A stretch of 64,000 bases of DNA from Jiangella sp. DSM 45060 (GCF_900105175.1 NZ_LT629771.1:1922001-1986000), one strand, 5' to 3'; numbered from the stretch's first letter, positions 8,679-18,472 are shown. The notes: generated from the letters alone by a model not told the origin. Numbers and translations: made by a program.

Positions 8679-8729
8679 CTCAAGACCTGCTCAAGTGGCT
8701 TCCGGCCGGCGCGGCCGGGCTGCTTGCGT
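8679..8729 (+). promoter_or_regulatory. Direct-repeat element upstream of the second M14 peptidase (copy B)
   Basis: TTGCTCAAG and CTGCTCAAG repeat with an 11-base period (CTCA at 8679 and CCTGCTCAA at 8686), and CTGCTTGC follows at 8720. The 7-base and 34-base spacings equal those before the first M14 gene. It begins 9 bases after the TAXI stop codon. TTGCGT at 8724-8729 is the candidate -10. It is most simply an operator for the response regulator encoded at 5684. Confidence 0.6.
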
Positions 8730-8754
8730 GGTATCCCCCGAGGAGGTCATGACC

Positions 8755-11109
8755 ATGAGTCTCACACGACGAACGGCGCGGGCGGTGATCGTCGCGGCGG
8801 TGGCCACCGGCCTGGCCGCGGCCGGGCTGTCCGCCCAGGCCAACGACCCGGCGCCGGACGTGGCGCCGGTGCGGCAGGACCTCGCGCTGCCCGACGAGCG
8901 GGTGGTGCGGGTGCACGTCCCCGGCAGCGAGGCGCTGTCCGCGATGGAGGACGCCGGCTACGACTTCACCGGCCAGTTCGAGCGGGTCCCCGACGGCGTC
9001 GTCGTCGACGCCCTGCTCACGGACGAGCAGCTGGCCGGGCTGGACGCGTTCGGCGCGACGTTGTCGGTGCCCGCCCCTAGGGTGGGCCCCGCCCGGGCCG
9101 GGAGGGGGCTGCCTACCACCGCTGCGGATGCGGCTCCGGCGTCGGCCGCTGCCGACGCCGTCGTCGTCGGGCGGGTCGACTGGTTCACCACGAAGGGCCA
9201 GGGCTTCCTGTCCGTCGAGGCGAAGTCCGACGCGCTCGACGCCGCCACCCTGACGCTGAGCTGGGACGGCGGCTCGGTGGATGTCCCGGCGTACAACGAC
9301 TCCGGCGAGTACCTCTACCACCGCGTCCTCACCCGGGTCGACGGCCCGCGGCCGGACGAGATCACCGTCACCAGCTCGCTCGGCGGCAGCGCGACGGCGC
9401 CGGTGACCGACTGGCTGCACGGCGCCGAGGCCGACGTCGACCGGCCCGGCTACGAGTACGGCTTCATCGACGGATACCTGAACCCGACCGAGGTGTACGA
9501 GCGGATCGACCAGCTGCACGCCGAGCACCCGGACGTCACCGAGATCGTCGAGCTGCCGAATCAGACCAACGGCTACCAGCGGCGCGCGCAGGCGGTGTTC
9601 GGCACCGCGAACGACAACCGGGTCGGCGTCGACTCGCTGGCGTGGGGGCACGAAGGCGGCAACGAGGTCTCCGTCGAGCTGGCCGACCCCGGCGTCGCGA
9701 ACAGCGCGCTGGACGTCAGCGTCGACGGCGACGCCGTCACCGTCCACCTCGGCACCGACGCCGCCGGCGCGGTCAGCAGCACCGCGGCGCAGGTCGTGGC
9801 CGCGCTGAACGCCGACGCGGGCAGCCTGATCCGGGCCTACACGTACCGCGGCAACGCCGGCGCGGGCGTCGTCGCTCCTGCCCCGCCGACGCTGCTCAGC
9901 GACTTCCTGTCGGCGCCCGACTCGGTCGAGCGCGGGCCGTTCCCGACGCGGGCGCTGCGCATCGGCGAGCACCGCGACGGGTCCCGGCCGGGCGTGCTGA
10001 TCATCGCCCAGGACCACGCCCGTGAATGGGTGACGCCGCTGGTCGCGCTGGAAGCGGCCGAGCGGCTGCTGGCCAACCGCGACAACGACCCGGCGACGCG
10101 GCGGATCCTGCGCAACGTCGACATCCTCATCGTCCCGTCGAACAACCCCGACGGCGCTCACTACAGCTTCTTCGACCGGGCCGGCCAGCGGCGGAACATG
10201 ACCAACCACTGCCCGCTGACGGGGTCGGCGGACGCGTTGGCCCGCGGCAACTGGGGCGTCGATCTCAACCGCAACTACCGGGTCGGGTCGGCGGTCGACG
10301 GCTACGCGGGCGCCTCGTTCTCGTGCACCAGCGACACCTTCATGGGCCCGGACAAGCTGTCCGAGCCGGAGACGCAGAACGTCGTCTGGCTGGCCGACAC
10401 CTTCGACAACCTCAAGTTCTTCATGACGGTGCACAGTTACGGCGGGCAGCTGTTCTGGCAGCCGGGCGCGTACATGGCCGACGGACGGGTCACGACGCCG
10501 CGGCCGCCGCTGCGCGACGAGACGTACTACTGGGAGATGGCCGAGGAGATCCTGTCCAACGTCAAGGGCCTGCGCGACACCGTCGTCCAGCCCGGCAACG
10601 TCGGCGGCTCGTCCGACGTCCTGTACTCGTCGGCCGGCAACGTCCGCGAGGACCTCTACTTCAACTACGGGATCTACGCGTTCGGCTGGGAGGTCGGCGG
10701 CGTCCAGTGGAACCCGGAGACCGGGGACTGGGACTCCGGCGGCGGCTTCCAGCCCCCGTGGCCCGAGGCGCACCAGCAGTACCAGGAGTACGCCAGCGGC
10801 GTGATCGAGATGTTCGAGATCGCCGCCGACTACGCCGCGGACAACCGGCCCGCGACGACCCGCCTGGTGCAGGAGCGCCAGCCCGACGGCACGGTGCACG
10901 TGACGTTCCAGCCCAGCGAGCCGGCGTCGGTGCACTACACGACCGACGGCAGCACGCCCACGACGGACTCGCCGATCTACGAGGCCGCCGCCATGCGCGA
11001 GCCCGGCGAGGTCATCGAGGTGTCCGCGACGACGACGTTCCGCTGGATCTCCGTCGACGTCAAGGGCCAGATCGAGAACCACAAGAGGTTCACGGTGCGC
11101 GTGAGATAG
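8755..11109 (+). CDS. Secreted M14-family zinc carboxypeptidase with C-terminal hexosaminidase-type domain
   Basis: This 784-residue secreted metallocarboxypeptidase starts with the signal [17 protein letters not shown] roughly 220-residue unassigned region precedes the M14 domain. Zinc ligands are HARE (His about 421, Glu about 424) and His about 560 in TVHSYGG. NNPDG, the arginine motif GVDLNRNYR and the catalytic glutamate in FGWEVGG (about 646) are all present. The last 75 residues ([17 protein letters not shown] onward) look like the CHB_HEX_C domain of hexosaminidases. AGGAGG at 8741-8746 gives an 8-base spacing to ATG 8755, better than the ATG at 8749. It shares its upstream element with the 488-residue peptidase, although the two proteins differ in architecture. 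Confidence 0.88.
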   Translation: MSLTRRTARAVIVAAVATGLAAAGLSAQANDPAPDVAPVRQDLALPDERVVRVHVPGSEALSAMEDAGYDFTGQFERVPDGVVVDALLTDEQLAGLDAFGATLSVPAPRVGPARAGRGLPTTAADAAPASAAADAVVVGRVDWFTTKGQGFLSVEAKSDALDAATLTLSWDGGSVDVPAYNDSGEYLYHRVLTRVDGPRPDEITVTSSLGGSATAPVTDWLHGAEADVDRPGYEYGFIDGYLNPTEVYERIDQLHAEHPDVTEIVELPNQTNGYQRRAQAVFGTANDNRVGVDSLAWGHEGGNEVSVELADPGVANSALDVSVDGDAVTVHLGTDAAGAVSSTAAQVVAALNADAGSLIRAYTYRGNAGAGVVAPAPPTLLSDFLSAPDSVERGPFPTRALRIGEHRDGSRPGVLIIAQDHAREWVTPLVALEAAERLLANRDNDPATRRILRNVDILIVPSNNPDGAHYSFFDRAGQRRNMTNHCPLTGSADALARGNWGVDLNRNYRVGSAVDGYAGASFSCTSDTFMGPDKLSEPETQNVVWLADTFDNLKFFMTVHSYGGQLFWQPGAYMADGRVTTPRPPLRDETYYWEMAEEILSNVKGLRDTVVQPGNVGGSSDVLYSSAGNVREDLYFNYGIYAFGWEVGGVQWNPETGDWDSGGGFQPPWPEAHQQYQEYASGVIEMFEIAADYAADNRPATTRLVQERQPDGTVHVTFQPSEPASVHYTTDGSTPTTDSPIYEAAAMREPGEVIEVSATTTFRWISVDVKGQIENHKRFTVRVR

Positions 11110-11128
11110 GCACCCAGGGCGACCACAA

Positions 11129-11226
11129 GGGTGTGGGTGTGCGGGACGCCGGCAGGGGTAGGCTGCGGGCGTCCGAGCGAGGAACGAGCGAGGCGGGCGG
11201 GGCCGGCGTTCCGCACACCCACACCT
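11129..11226. repeat. Palindromic element, copy 1 (upstream of miaB)
   Basis: Arms of 23 bases (11131-11153 and 11202-11224) pair with a single G-T wobble and can be extended by two more pairs. They enclose a 48-base core containing GAGCGAGGAACGAGCGAGG. Nearly the same core, but with different complementary arms, is found before miaA (37949-38033). It ends about 25 bases before the miaB start, so it will form in the leader of the miaB message if transcription begins upstream. Confidence 0.8.
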
Positions 11227-11249
11227 CCCCGCCTATCCTGGGTGACGAC

Positions 11250-12743
11250 ATGAACGCGCGCACGTACGAGGTACGCACCTACGGGTGCCAGATGAACGTC
11301 CACGACTCCGAGCGGCTGGCCGGGCTGCTGGAGGACGCGGGCTATGTCCGCGCGGGCGACGGTGCGGCGGCCGATGTCGTCGTGCTGAACACGTGCGCGG
11401 TCCGCGAGAACGCCGACAACAAGCTGTACGGCAACCTCGGCCACCTGGCGTCGGTCAAGTCCGCCCGCGACGGCATGCAGATCGCCGTCGGCGGGTGCCT
11501 GGCGCAGAAGGACCGCTCCGAGATCACCCGCCGTGCGCCGTGGGTCGACGTCGTGTTCGGCACCCACAACGTCGGCTCCCTCCCGGCCCTCCTCGACCGC
11601 GCGAGGGTCGAGCAGGAGGCGCAGGTCGAGATCGTCGAGGCGCTCGAGACGTTCCCGTCCGACCTCCCGTCGCGGCGCGAGAGTCCGTACGCGGCGTGGG
11701 TCGCCATCAGCGTGGGCTGCAACAACACCTGTACGTTCTGCATCGTCCCGGCGTTGCGCGGGCGCGAGCGCGACCGCCGGCCGGGCGACGTCCTGGCCGA
11801 GGTACAGGCGCTGGTCGCCGAGGGCGTCATCGAGGTCACGCTGCTCGGCCAGAACGTCAACGCGTACGGCGTCGAGTTCGGCGACCGGTACGCGTTCGGC
11901 AAGCTGCTGCGCACCGTCGGCGCCGTCGACGGGCTCGAGCGGGTCCGGTTCACCAGCCCGCACCCGCGCGACTTCACCGACGACGTCATCGCGGCGATGG
12001 CCGAGACGCCCACGGTGATGCCGCAGCTGCACATGCCGCTGCAGTCCGGGTCCGACCGCGTGCTGCGGGCCATGCGCCGTTCGTACCGGCAGGAGCGCTA
12101 CCTCGGCATCGTCGAGAAGGTGCGCCGGGCCATGCCGCACGCGGCCATCACCACCGACATCATCGTCGGTTTCCCGGGCGAGACCGACGCCGACTTCGAG
12201 GACACCCTGCACGTGGTCCGCGAGGCCCGGTTCGCGTCGGCGTTCACGTTCCAGTACTCCAAGCGCCCCGGCACGCCGGCCGCCACCATGGACGACCAGG
12301 TACCGCCCGAGGTGGTGCGCGAGCGCTACCAGCGGCTGGCCGAGCTGGTGGAAGAAGTCGCCTGGGCCGAGTCCCTTGCGTTTGTCAGCCGCGACGTCGA
12401 GGTGCTGGTCGCCGAGGGCGAGGGCCGCAAGGACGGCGCCACGCACCGGCTGTCCGGCCGGGCCCGCGACAACCGCCTGGTGCACTTCTCCATCCCCGAC
12501 GGCGCCGCCTCGCCGCGACCGGGCGACATGGTGACGGTGCAGGTCAGCTACGCCGCGCCGCACCACCTCGTCGCCGACGGGCCCACGTACGAGCTGCGCC
12601 GCACCCGCGCCGGCGACGCCTACGAGCGGGCCACGACGGCGCCGGCGGCGGCCGCGCCCGGCGTGCTGCTCGGCATGCCGACGGTGGGCGCCCCGGCCCC
12701 GCTGCCCGTCGCCGACACCGCGCCCGCCTGCGGCCACGCCTGA
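11250..12743 (+). CDS. miaB: tRNA-2-methylthio-N6-dimethylallyladenosine synthase
   Basis: This 497-residue radical-SAM methylthiotransferase adds the methylthio group to i6A37 in tRNAs reading UNN codons. The N-terminal UPF0004 domain has the three cluster cysteines ([20 protein letters not shown]). The radical-SAM cluster is CNNTCTFC (about residues 157-164), and a TRAM domain ends the protein. It begins at ATG 11250 because [16 protein letters not shown] is the standard start. The frame is open far upstream inside the preceding gene, but that part is out-of-frame noise. Its substrate is made by MiaA, encoded 25 kb downstream. The C-terminal 60 residues are alanine/proline-rich and beyond the usual domain. 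Confidence 0.95.
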   Translation: MNARTYEVRTYGCQMNVHDSERLAGLLEDAGYVRAGDGAAADVVVLNTCAVRENADNKLYGNLGHLASVKSARDGMQIAVGGCLAQKDRSEITRRAPWVDVVFGTHNVGSLPALLDRARVEQEAQVEIVEALETFPSDLPSRRESPYAAWVAISVGCNNTCTFCIVPALRGRERDRRPGDVLAEVQALVAEGVIEVTLLGQNVNAYGVEFGDRYAFGKLLRTVGAVDGLERVRFTSPHPRDFTDDVIAAMAETPTVMPQLHMPLQSGSDRVLRAMRRSYRQERYLGIVEKVRRAMPHAAITTDIIVGFPGETDADFEDTLHVVREARFASAFTFQYSKRPGTPAATMDDQVPPEVVRERYQRLAELVEEVAWAESLAFVSRDVEVLVAEGEGRKDGATHRLSGRARDNRLVHFSIPDGAASPRPGDMVTVQVSYAAPHHLVADGPTYELRRTRAGDAYERATTAPAAAAPGVLLGMPTVGAPAPLPVADTAPACGHA

Positions 12744-12784
12744 GTACCCGGCGCCCCTGCTCGCCGCCCCGACGCGCCACCGCC

Positions 12785-12917
12785 CCTTGGCACGTCGCCG
12801 TGCACCCTTGGCACGCTGGCGTGCACCTATCGCGCCGGAAATGCGCGGTTTGTGGAGCGCGCTGGCGTGCCAAGGACGAGCCACGCCCAGGACGAGCCAC
12901 GCCCAGGGCAGGGGCGG
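12785..12917. repeat. Repeat cluster with CCTTGGCACG units after miaB
   Basis: A unit beginning CCTTGGCACG occurs twice in tandem (starting at 12785 and 12806, 21 bases apart). Its reverse complement GCGTGCCAAGG follows at 12865-12875, so a large imperfect stem can form. A second tandem pair, GGACGAGCCACGCCCA, follows at about 12873-12905. It lies between convergent miaB and the ThuA gene and has no coding potential that I can support. Confidence 0.65.
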
Positions 12918-12922
12918 CGACC

Positions 12923-12954
12923 GGCGACGGGACGCTGCGGATCGTCCCGCCGCC
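12923..12954. terminator. Hairpin between convergent miaB and the ThuA gene
   Basis: Arms of 11 bases (12923-12933 and 12944-12954) pair with one mismatch around a 10-base loop. It lies just outside the end of the minus-strand ThuA gene and could end transcription from either side. Confidence 0.5.
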
Positions 12955-12967
12955 GGCCGAGCCCTGA

Positions 12968-15900
12968 CTACGCGCCGTCGACCAGCAGCGCCAGGATCCG
13001 CCAGTAGTTGCCGGTCGGGCTGGACAGCCTCAGGTCCACCGTCCGCCCCTCGGCGCCGCCGTCCAGCGTGAACTGCTCCCAGGCGTACGAACCCGTCGGC
13101 AGCGTCGCCCGCGCGGGCACCACCACCGCCCCGTCCGCCTCGACGACGAACCCGCTGGTGGAGAAGTCCGGGTCACCGGTCAGCAGCGACACCGTGTGCG
13201 GCCCCGGCGGCAGCGCCACCCGCAGGACGCCCGGACCCCGGTTGTCCAGCACGAAGTCGCGCCGCAGCGGATCCGGGTGGCCGCGGTCGCGCTGCAGCGG
13301 TGCACCCGTCACCCAGCCGTATCCGCGGGCGGCGTCCCACGCGTGCGACGGCGCCAGCCGGGCGTACGACTCCAGCACCGGGCTGGTGTCGGAGCCGCCG
13401 TCGAGGGCCAGCGCGAGGTCGTCGCCGTGCGGGACGGCGTACGTGCGGGCCGTGGGCGCGCCGCCGACCACCGTGCCGGGCGCCGTCACCGTCGCCGTGA
13501 GCACCGCCTCGGCGAGCGGGCCCGCGACGACGCCGCCGGCCGGCGCGGTGACCGGCACCTCCAGCGTCGCCGTGGCGCCGGGTTCGACCGCCGCCGTCAC
13601 CGACCCGGCCGTCCAGCCGGCCGGCACACTGACGGTGGCGGTGACGGAGGCCGCGGCGGCCGAGCGGTGGTTGGTCACCGTCACCGCGGCCACCGACGAC
13701 CGGCCGCTGAACAGCGGCGCCGCCACCGTCACACCGTCCGCCGACACCGCCGGCCGCACGGTCACGGACGCCGACAGCGGCAGCGTGACCCGCTCTCGGC
13801 CGACGTGCGCGTACCCCGCCGACCCGGACAGCGTCACCTCGCCGGGCGTCGCGTCCGCCGGCACCGTGACGTCCCAGGAGCCGGTCAGCGTCGCGCCGGC
13901 CGCCAGCGACGACGCCGACGTCGGCCCGGTGGCCGCGGCCTGCCAGCCGTCCGGCACCGCCAGCTCGACCGCCGCCGCCCGGACGGCAGAAGCTCCGTCG
14001 TTGGTCAGCGTCGCGGTCACCCGGAGCGTCTCGCCGGCCGTGACCTCACCGCCGGTCAACGCCGCGCTGAGGCCGTCGACGGTGCCGATGACGCCCTCCA
14101 GCGCGGCCGCCGCGGTCTCCAGCGGGGCCAGCAGCGCCGCGGCGACGGCGTCGGGCAGCGCCTGCTCCGGCACCCACTGCCGGGTCTGGTCGACGAAGAT
14201 CAGCGCGCGGTCCAGAGCGCGGGCGAAGTCGGGGTCGTCGGTCGCGGTGTCCATGGCCGCGGCCAGCTCGCCGTCGATCCGCCCGGCCGCGCTCTCCAGG
14301 TACGCGGCCTGCTCCGGCGTCAGCGCCGCCGCGTGCTCGGCCGCCGCGGCCGACAGCGACCGCACCGCCGCCCGCGCCGCGCGCACCCCGTCGAGCAGGG
14401 TGTGCCCGAACTCGAAGGCGTCGACGTTGACCAGGTAGTCGTCGCCCGGCTCGTTGGTGAAGACGAGGAACAGCTCGTGGCTCCTGCCCGGGTCCTCCAC
14501 CGGGATGGACACCGACTCGAAGGCGTACGAGTCGCCGGTCGGCTCCAGCCGCGCGCTGCCGATCGCCGGCCCGTCGACGGCGTCCAGGCGCACCGTCACC
14601 GTGCCGCCGGTACCCGAGGATGCGTACCGGAGTGCCAGCCGGTTCACGCCGCGCAGGTTCACCGGCTCGTAGGAGAGGAAGTCGCCGTGGCCGATCTGGC
14701 CGACCATGCGGTTCCCGGTGCCCTCCTGCGTGTCGTACAGGACGACGTCGCCGGCCGACGTCCAGTGCTCGGCCTGCTTGTGCCGCGGCTGCAGGATCGC
14801 CGAGTCGCCGCCGGTCAGCGGGGAGACGCCGGCGCCGCCGCGGTCGGTGTACGTGGAGTCGACGATGTAGAAGATGTTGTCGACCTCGGAGTGCCCGTCG
14901 TCGACGATCGCCTGGATCTCGCCGCTGCAGCCGGTGTACTGCTCCAGCGGGTGTCCGTGCTGGTCGTGGCCGAGCGCGGGCTGCGTGACGATGTCGTCGC
15001 AGGCCACACCGCCGCCGCTGACGCCGTCCTCGGCGTCGTCGACCCGCACCTCGAACGGCACCGGCTCGCCGAAGTCGAAGACCTGCCCGTCCAGCGGCTC
15101 GACCAACTCGACGTCCGGGCGGGTGTTGCCGACGCTGATCGGGACGTTCGCCACCCCGGTGCGGCCGGTCGGGTCGGTGACGACCAGCTGTGCGGTGTAG
15201 TCGCCGTTCGTCGTGTACGTGTGCGACGGGTTCGCCTCGGTCGAGTCGACGGCGCCGTCGGAGTCGAAGTCCCACGCGTACGTGATCTCGTGCTCGTCCG
15301 GGTCGCCGGAGCCCTCGCTGCTGAACTGGACGGCCAGCGGCGGCTGCCCGGAGGTGGGGTCGGCCGACGCCCGCGCGACCGGTGACCGCTCGCCCGGCTC
15401 GGCATAGTTGATCTTGTAGATGCCGGAGTCGGTGTTCGGGTCGCCGCGGCCGGAGCCGCCGTAGTTCGAGCCCCACTCGATGACGTACAGCGAGCCGTCC
15501 GGGCCGAACTGCAGGTCGATCGGGCGCAGGAACTCGACGCCGGGCAGGAACCGGTTCATGATCGCCGGCTGCCCGTCCTCGTCCAGCTGCACCTCGAAGA
15601 TCGCGTTGCGGGTCCACTCGGCGATGAAGACGGTGTCGTCGTAGTACTCCGGGAACTTCGCCTCCGACGGGTTGCCCTCGTCGTAGTGGTACGTCGGGCC
15701 GCCGATCGCCAGCCGCCCGCCGGTGCCCAGCTCCGGGTACTCCGGCGTGAGGTCGTACTGGTACGGCAGCCAGGCCGGCTGGGCCGGCGGCAGCTGCGTC
15801 AGCCCGGTGTTGTTCGGCGAGTCGTTGACCGGGCCGCCGGCGCAGTCGTACAGCGGGCCCGACTCGCCGGTGGCGAAGTCGTGGTCGTTGTACGCCTGGT

Positions 15901-17497
15901 TGGCGCCGACGCAGTGCGGCCAGCCGAAGTTGCCGGCCGTGCGGGCCTGGTTCCACTCGTCGTAGCCGCGGGTGCCGCGTGTCGGGCTGTCGACGCGGGC
16001 GTCCGGTCCGACGTCGCCCCAGTACAGCCAGCCGGTCTCGTGGTCGACGTGGATGCGGTACGGGTTGCGCAGCCCCATCACGTAGATCTCCGGCCGGGTG
16101 TTCGCGGTCCCGGGCGGGAACAGGTTGCCGTCCGGGATCGTGTACGTGCCGTCGTCCTCGGGGTGCACGCGCAGCACCTTGCCGCGCAGGTCGTTGGTGT
16201 TGGCCGACGAGCGCTGCGCGTCGTTGTACTCGAACCCGGGCCGCTCGTCGGTGGCGCCGTAGCCGCCGCAGCAGGGCGAGGAGTTGTCGCCGGTCGCGAC
16301 GTACAGGTTGCCGTCGGTGTCGAAGTCCATGCCGCCGCCCTCGTGCGCGTTGACCTCGCGCTGCGACGGCAGCTCGAAGATCGTCACCCGCGACCCGGGG
16401 TCGACGGTGCCGGTGGCCTCGTCATAGGTGAACCGCGCGACGACGGTGTTCGGTTCGTCCGCGGGGGAGTAGTACAGGTAGAGCCAGTGGTTCGTGGCGA
16501 AGTCCGGGTCCAGCACGATGCCGTGCATGCCGTGCGTGTGCTCGACCAGCACGTCGAACCGCGCCGCCAGCTCCGTCCGCGCCGACGCCGGGTCGTACAC
16601 CTTGACGTCGCCGCCGCGCTGCACGTAGAAGACCCGGCCGGTGTCGTCGATGTCCATCGCCAGCGGGTCGTCGGTGTTGCCGTCGAGCTGGATCTTCTCG
16701 AAGTTGTGCTCCGACGTCGCGCCGCAGTCGCCGTCCACCACCCCGGCCGCCCACTGGATGCCGCCGAGCAGGTGCTGCAGGAACAGCGGCTCGTCGGTGA
16801 ACGCCGACGGCGCGTGGCCCATCCCGGTGTACCAGGACCGGCCGCCCTCGAAGTTCTGGCACCAGCTGATCGGGTGGTCCGCGCCCATCCGGTGCCCGCT
16901 GTAGGACGTCGAGTCGTAGCTGGCCAGCACGTGGACGTCGCCGCGCGGGTTGGTGACGAAGTCGTACGGCTCCTCGGTGCGGATCCACTCCTGCGGCAGC
17001 CCGGCGGTCGACGGGTGCACCTCGTCGTCCACCTCGACCTCCAGCTCCTGGACCGCCGGGTGGCTGAGGAAGAACGCGCCGACCAGCTCGCCGTACCAGT
17101 CCCAGTCGCGCTCGGTGCCCGACGCGGAGTGGATGCCGACGTAGCCGCCGCCGCCCTGGATGTAGCGCTCGAACGCGGCCCGCTGCTCCGCGTTCAGCAG
17201 GTCGCCGGCCTGCGGCGTGGAGTTGGTGTTGTTGAAGATCACGACCTCGTACTGCGCCAGCGTCTCGTCGGTGAAGTTCGCCGGGTCGTCGGAGATGGTG
17301 ACGTTGAACCCGTTCTCCGCGCCGAGCTGCTCGATAGCGGCCTGACCAGCGGGGATGGAGTCGTGGTAGAAGTTCGTGACGCGCGAGAAGACCAGCGCGT
17401 CGAAGCTTTCCGCCGTCGGCTCGACGGCCGCGGTCGCGAGACCGCCGCCGGTGAGCGCCGTGGCCGCCAGCGCGGCGGCCAGTCCTAGTCTCAGCAT
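12968..17497 (-). CDS. Very large secreted ThuA / glucose-sorbosone dehydrogenase-like multidomain protein
   Basis: This 1509-residue exported protein starts with a signal (MLRLGLAAALAATALTGGG). Domains in order are a ThuA-like glutamine-amidotransferase-fold domain (about 30-255, with GGGGYVGIHSASG), a PQQ-type glucose/sorbosone dehydrogenase beta-propeller (about 265-690, with HTHGMHGIVLDPDF and GLRNPYRIHVD), a PKD domain (about 700-790, with YAWDFDSDG), a CBM6-like carbohydrate-binding domain (about 890-1035), a helical stretch, two NPCBM-associated/NEW3-like beta domains (about 1130-1330) and a C-terminal module. The whole suggests binding and oxidising a polysaccharide or sugar outside the cell. 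It follows a TIM-barrel isomerase by 13 bases and should be co-transcribed under the LacI-type operator at 18420. Its exact substrate is unknown. Confidence 0.85.
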   Translation of the reverse strand: MLRLGLAAALAATALTGGGLATAAVEPTAESFDALVFSRVTNFYHDSIPAGQAAIEQLGAENGFNVTISDDPANFTDETLAQYEVVIFNNTNSTPQAGDLLNAEQRAAFERYIQGGGGYVGIHSASGTERDWDWYGELVGAFFLSHPAVQELEVEVDDEVHPSTAGLPQEWIRTEEPYDFVTNPRGDVHVLASYDSTSYSGHRMGADHPISWCQNFEGGRSWYTGMGHAPSAFTDEPLFLQHLLGGIQWAAGVVDGDCGATSEHNFEKIQLDGNTDDPLAMDIDDTGRVFYVQRGGDVKVYDPASARTELAARFDVLVEHTHGMHGIVLDPDFATNHWLYLYYSPADEPNTVVARFTYDEATGTVDPGSRVTIFELPSQREVNAHEGGGMDFDTDGNLYVATGDNSSPCCGGYGATDERPGFEYNDAQRSSANTNDLRGKVLRVHPEDDGTYTIPDGNLFPPGTANTRPEIYVMGLRNPYRIHVDHETGWLYWGDVGPDARVDSPTRGTRGYDEWNQARTAGNFGWPHCVGANQAYNDHDFATGESGPLYDCAGGPVNDSPNNTGLTQLPPAQPAWLPYQYDLTPEYPELGTGGRLAIGGPTYHYDEGNPSEAKFPEYYDDTVFIAEWTRNAIFEVQLDEDGQPAIMNRFLPGVEFLRPIDLQFGPDGSLYVIEWGSNYGGSGRGDPNTDSGIYKINYAEPGERSPVARASADPTSGQPPLAVQFSSEGSGDPDEHEITYAWDFDSDGAVDSTEANPSHTYTTNGDYTAQLVVTDPTGRTGVANVPISVGNTRPDVELVEPLDGQVFDFGEPVPFEVRVDDAEDGVSGGGVACDDIVTQPALGHDQHGHPLEQYTGCSGEIQAIVDDGHSEVDNIFYIVDSTYTDRGGAGVSPLTGGDSAILQPRHKQAEHWTSAGDVVLYDTQEGTGNRMVGQIGHGDFLSYEPVNLRGVNRLALRYASSGTGGTVTVRLDAVDGPAIGSARLEPTGDSYAFESVSIPVEDPGRSHELFLVFTNEPGDDYLVNVDAFEFGHTLLDGVRAARAAVRSLSAAAAEHAAALTPEQAAYLESAAGRIDGELAAAMDTATDDPDFARALDRALIFVDQTRQWVPEQALPDAVAAALLAPLETAAAALEGVIGTVDGLSAALTGGEVTAGETLRVTATLTNDGASAVRAAAVELAVPDGWQAAATGPTSASSLAAGATLTGSWDVTVPADATPGEVTLSGSAGYAHVGRERVTLPLSASVTVRPAVSADGVTVAAPLFSGRSSVAAVTVTNHRSAAAASVTATVSVPAGWTAGSVTAAVEPGATATLEVPVTAPAGGVVAGPLAEAVLTATVTAPGTVVGGAPTARTYAVPHGDDLALALDGGSDTSPVLESYARLAPSHAWDAARGYGWVTGAPLQRDRGHPDPLRRDFVLDNRGPGVLRVALPPGPHTVSLLTGDPDFSTSGFVVEADGAVVVPARATLPTGSYAWEQFTLDGGAEGRTVDLRLSSPTGNYWRILALLVDGA

Positions 17498-17510
17498 CAG
17501 CCGCCTCCCG

Positions 17511-18374
17511 TCAGAAGCGCAGGTCGCGCAGGTGGCGGAAGCTGTTGCGGGCCGTGCTCAGCTCGTCGGCCGGGTTGTCGTGCTCGACGAGGAACTGGCG
17601 GACGCCGCCGCGGTGGGCCTGCTCGAACATCGCCGCGAAGTCCAGCGTCCCGGATCCGACGTCGGCGAACCCGCCGTCCGGCGCCATGTCCTTGACGTGC
17701 AGCGCGGGGAACCGGGCCGGATGGTTCACGAAGTAGTCGCCGGCGTCGTAGCCGCCGCGGGCGGCCCAGTACACGTCCAGCTCGAAGCCGACGAGGTCCG
17801 GGTCGGTCTCCTCCAGCAGCACGTCGTAGAGCACGCGGCCGCCGTCGGTGCGGAACTCGGCATCGTGGTTGTGGTGCAGGACCTTCAGGCCGTAGGTCGC
17901 GGCGACGGCGCCGGCCCGGTTGAACTCCGCGGCGGCCCGGCGGATGCCGTCGAGCGTGTACAGCGAGCCGGGCAGGCTGGAGGTCACCACCCAGTGGCCG
18001 CCGAGCGTCAGGACGTCCTCGCAGGCGCCCGCCAGGTTGTCCGTCAGGCGGTTGTAGCCGACGTGCTCCAGCACCGCCGCCAGCCCGGCGTCGTCGAGCA
18101 TCGCGCGGATCGCGGCGGCGCTGTGCCCGTGCCGGCCGCTGACGCCGACCGTCGCGTAGCCGATGTCGGCGAGCGACTGGACGGTGCCGGCGAAGTCGGC
18201 GGCGAGCGAGCGGCGCATCGTGTACAGGTGCATGCCGATCGCGGGGCGGGGGATGAGCCGGTTGCCGGTGGCGCCCGCGGCGGGGAGGACGCCGGCGGTC
18301 GCCGCTCCTGCGGCGAGGGCGGTCGCGGCGGTGGCGCGCAGGAAGGCACGGCGGTCGAGCAGGCGTCGGGACAT
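17511..18374 (-). CDS. Exported sugar-phosphate isomerase/epimerase-like TIM-barrel protein
   Basis: This is a 287-residue protein of the AP-endonuclease-2/xylose-isomerase-like TIM-barrel family. It carries a twin-arginine signal (DRRAFLRATAATALAAG), so it should be exported folded. The barrel has metal-site motifs LHHNHDAEF, GFELDVYWA and ALHVKDM and ends with FLVEHDNP, all in the usual order. The start is ATG 18374, with AGGTGGAG upstream on the transcribed strand. A longer reading to 19007 runs through the neighbouring gene in another frame. Together with the ThuA/dehydrogenase gene downstream it forms a likely two-gene sugar-handling unit. The reaction, probably interconversion of an oxidised or unusual sugar, is not shown by sequence. 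Confidence 0.85.
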   Translation of the reverse strand: MSRRLLDRRAFLRATAATALAAGAATAGVLPAAGATGNRLIPRPAIGMHLYTMRRSLAADFAGTVQSLADIGYATVGVSGRHGHSAAAIRAMLDDAGLAAVLEHVGYNRLTDNLAGACEDVLTLGGHWVVTSSLPGSLYTLDGIRRAAAEFNRAGAVAATYGLKVLHHNHDAEFRTDGGRVLYDVLLEETDPDLVGFELDVYWAARGGYDAGDYFVNHPARFPALHVKDMAPDGGFADVGSGTLDFAAMFEQAHRGGVRQFLVEHDNPADELSTARNSFRHLRDLRF

Positions 18375-18419
18375 GGGGCGACTCCACCTTTCGTTGTTCG
18401 ACGATGAACTTCTCGCGGT

Positions 18420-18433
18420 GGTAAGCGCTTTCC
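18420..18433. promoter_or_regulatory. LacI-family operator upstream of the TIM-barrel/ThuA unit
   Basis: GGTAAGCGCTTTCC is a near-perfect palindrome around a central CG step, matching the common LacI/GalR operator GGAAAGCGCTTTCC. It lies 46 bases upstream of the TIM-barrel start. A sister site is at 22753-22766 before the cupin operon. No LacI-type gene is in the window. Confidence 0.75.
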
Positions 18434-18472
18434 GATTGTTGCCGGTACGGTAACGGCGCGGCATGCGCGGAG

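Noticed and set aside
12785-12875. The TTGGCAC...GTGCCAA arms as a CIRCE heat-shock operator
   Set aside because: CIRCE arms read TTAGCACTC with a 9-base gap. Here the arm sequence and the long gap differ and no chaperone gene is nearby.
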